Of a stretch of 5,699 nucleotides of DNA, positions 5,614 to 5,699 are shown one piece after another; positions within the stretch are counted from its first letter, which is position 1; the number at the start of each line of letters is the position of its first letter. The notes under the pieces were generated by a model. That model had not been told where the DNA came from. It saw nothing but the letters and a program-made list of their open reading frames with translations, and ran no database searches. Source of the DNA: an uncultured Blautia sp. (GTDB lineage: Bacteria > Bacillota > Clostridia > Lachnospirales > Lachnospiraceae); NCBI GenBank assembly GCA_900551715.1, contig URXG01000099.1:1-5699 (forward strand), read 5' to 3'. The position numbers were made by a program, and so were the translations under genes.

Positions 5614-5620
5614 TTTGTCA
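5606..5620 (-). promoter_or_regulatory. Fur-box-like site overlapping the feoAB -35
   Basis: Minus-strand TGACAAATATTCTCA fits TGATAAT-N-ATTATCA at 11 of 14 positions and covers most of the TTGACA -35 hexamer. With the site at 5565-5579 it brackets the promoter, a layout that suits tight iron-dependent repression. Confidence 0.5.
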
Positions 5621-5637
5621 ATAGGTAAATAAGATAT

Positions 5638-5698
5638 TTTTGGCAACTATTCAGAAGGTAGTATCCCGCGAGGTGTTTTGGCATGTTTTTTGCCAAAA
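5638..5698. repeat. TTTTGGCA repeats and terminal inverted repeat upstream of feoAB
   Basis: The octamer TTTTGGCA occurs at 5638-5645 and 5676-5683, and its complement TGCCAAAA at 5691-5698. The last two form a perfect 8-base hairpin with a TGTTTTT loop right at the window edge. It could be the end of a terminator of an upstream gene or a protein-binding dyad; the cut-off prevents a decision. Confidence 0.35.
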
Positions 5699-5699
5699 T

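Larger units (their letters stand above)
5593..5621 (-). promoter_or_regulatory. feoAB promoter
   Basis: On the minus strand a perfect -35 TTGACA (5616-5621) is followed at 17 bases by TAGGGT (5593-5598), a 3-of-6 match to the -10 consensus. The start would be near 5586, giving a leader of about 120 bases. A TATGCT further down is a less well spaced alternative -10. Confidence 0.6.

Noticed and set aside
5597..5620. Riboswitch or T-box upstream of feoAB
   Set aside because: This dyad lies in the promoter, not in the transcript. The leader downstream matches no riboswitch core I know.

Overview
The window looks like chromosomal DNA of a low-to-mid GC Firmicute, most likely a gut Clostridia of the Lachnospiraceae type. 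This is inferred from the protein styles (a TnpV-type mobile-element protein, a SpoIIID-like sporulation regulator fragment, a fused FeoA-FeoB), the strong AAGGAGG-like ribosome binding sites and the Firmicutes-type promoters. It is not a phylogenetic result.

Layout, left to right. Positions 1-197 (minus) hold the N-terminal part of a TnpV mobile-element protein that runs off the left edge. Positions 247-378 (minus) hold a 43-codon remnant of the sporulation regulator gene spoIIID. Its N-terminal helices and helix-turn-helix are intact, but the reading frame stops exactly where the conserved DNA-binding domain should continue, about 50 bases before the tnpV start. A strong hairpin (380-429) sits directly upstream and contains the remnant's ribosome binding site. 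Positions 496-1875 (minus) hold a probable two-gene unit: an AlkD-like DNA alkylation repair glycosylase (1192-1875) followed by an Isf-like iron-sulfur flavoprotein (496-1125). A short divergent regulatory region (1876-2004) carries promoters facing both ways and a TTGTAT/ATACAA dyad. Positions 2005-3090 (plus) encode an FtsW-type peptidoglycan glycosyltransferase of the SEDS family. It converges, with only 9 bases between stop codons, on a large fused FeoA-FeoB ferrous iron transporter (3100-5463, minus). The feoAB upstream region (5464-5699) has a TTGACA promoter, two Fur-box-like sites and a leader of roughly 120 bases with two perfect hairpins.

The genes do not form one pathway. They are housekeeping modules (cell-wall synthesis, DNA repair, redox flavoprotein, iron uptake) next to a mobile-element scar. 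The most notable feature is the broken spoIIID against a tnpV-bearing element. If the rest of spoIIID lies beyond the element, this would be an insertion in a master sporulation regulator, either a loss-of-sporulation scar or, more speculatively, an excisable interruption like the sigK skin element. I saw no CRISPR array, tRNA or rRNA, and no clear new defence or biosynthetic system.
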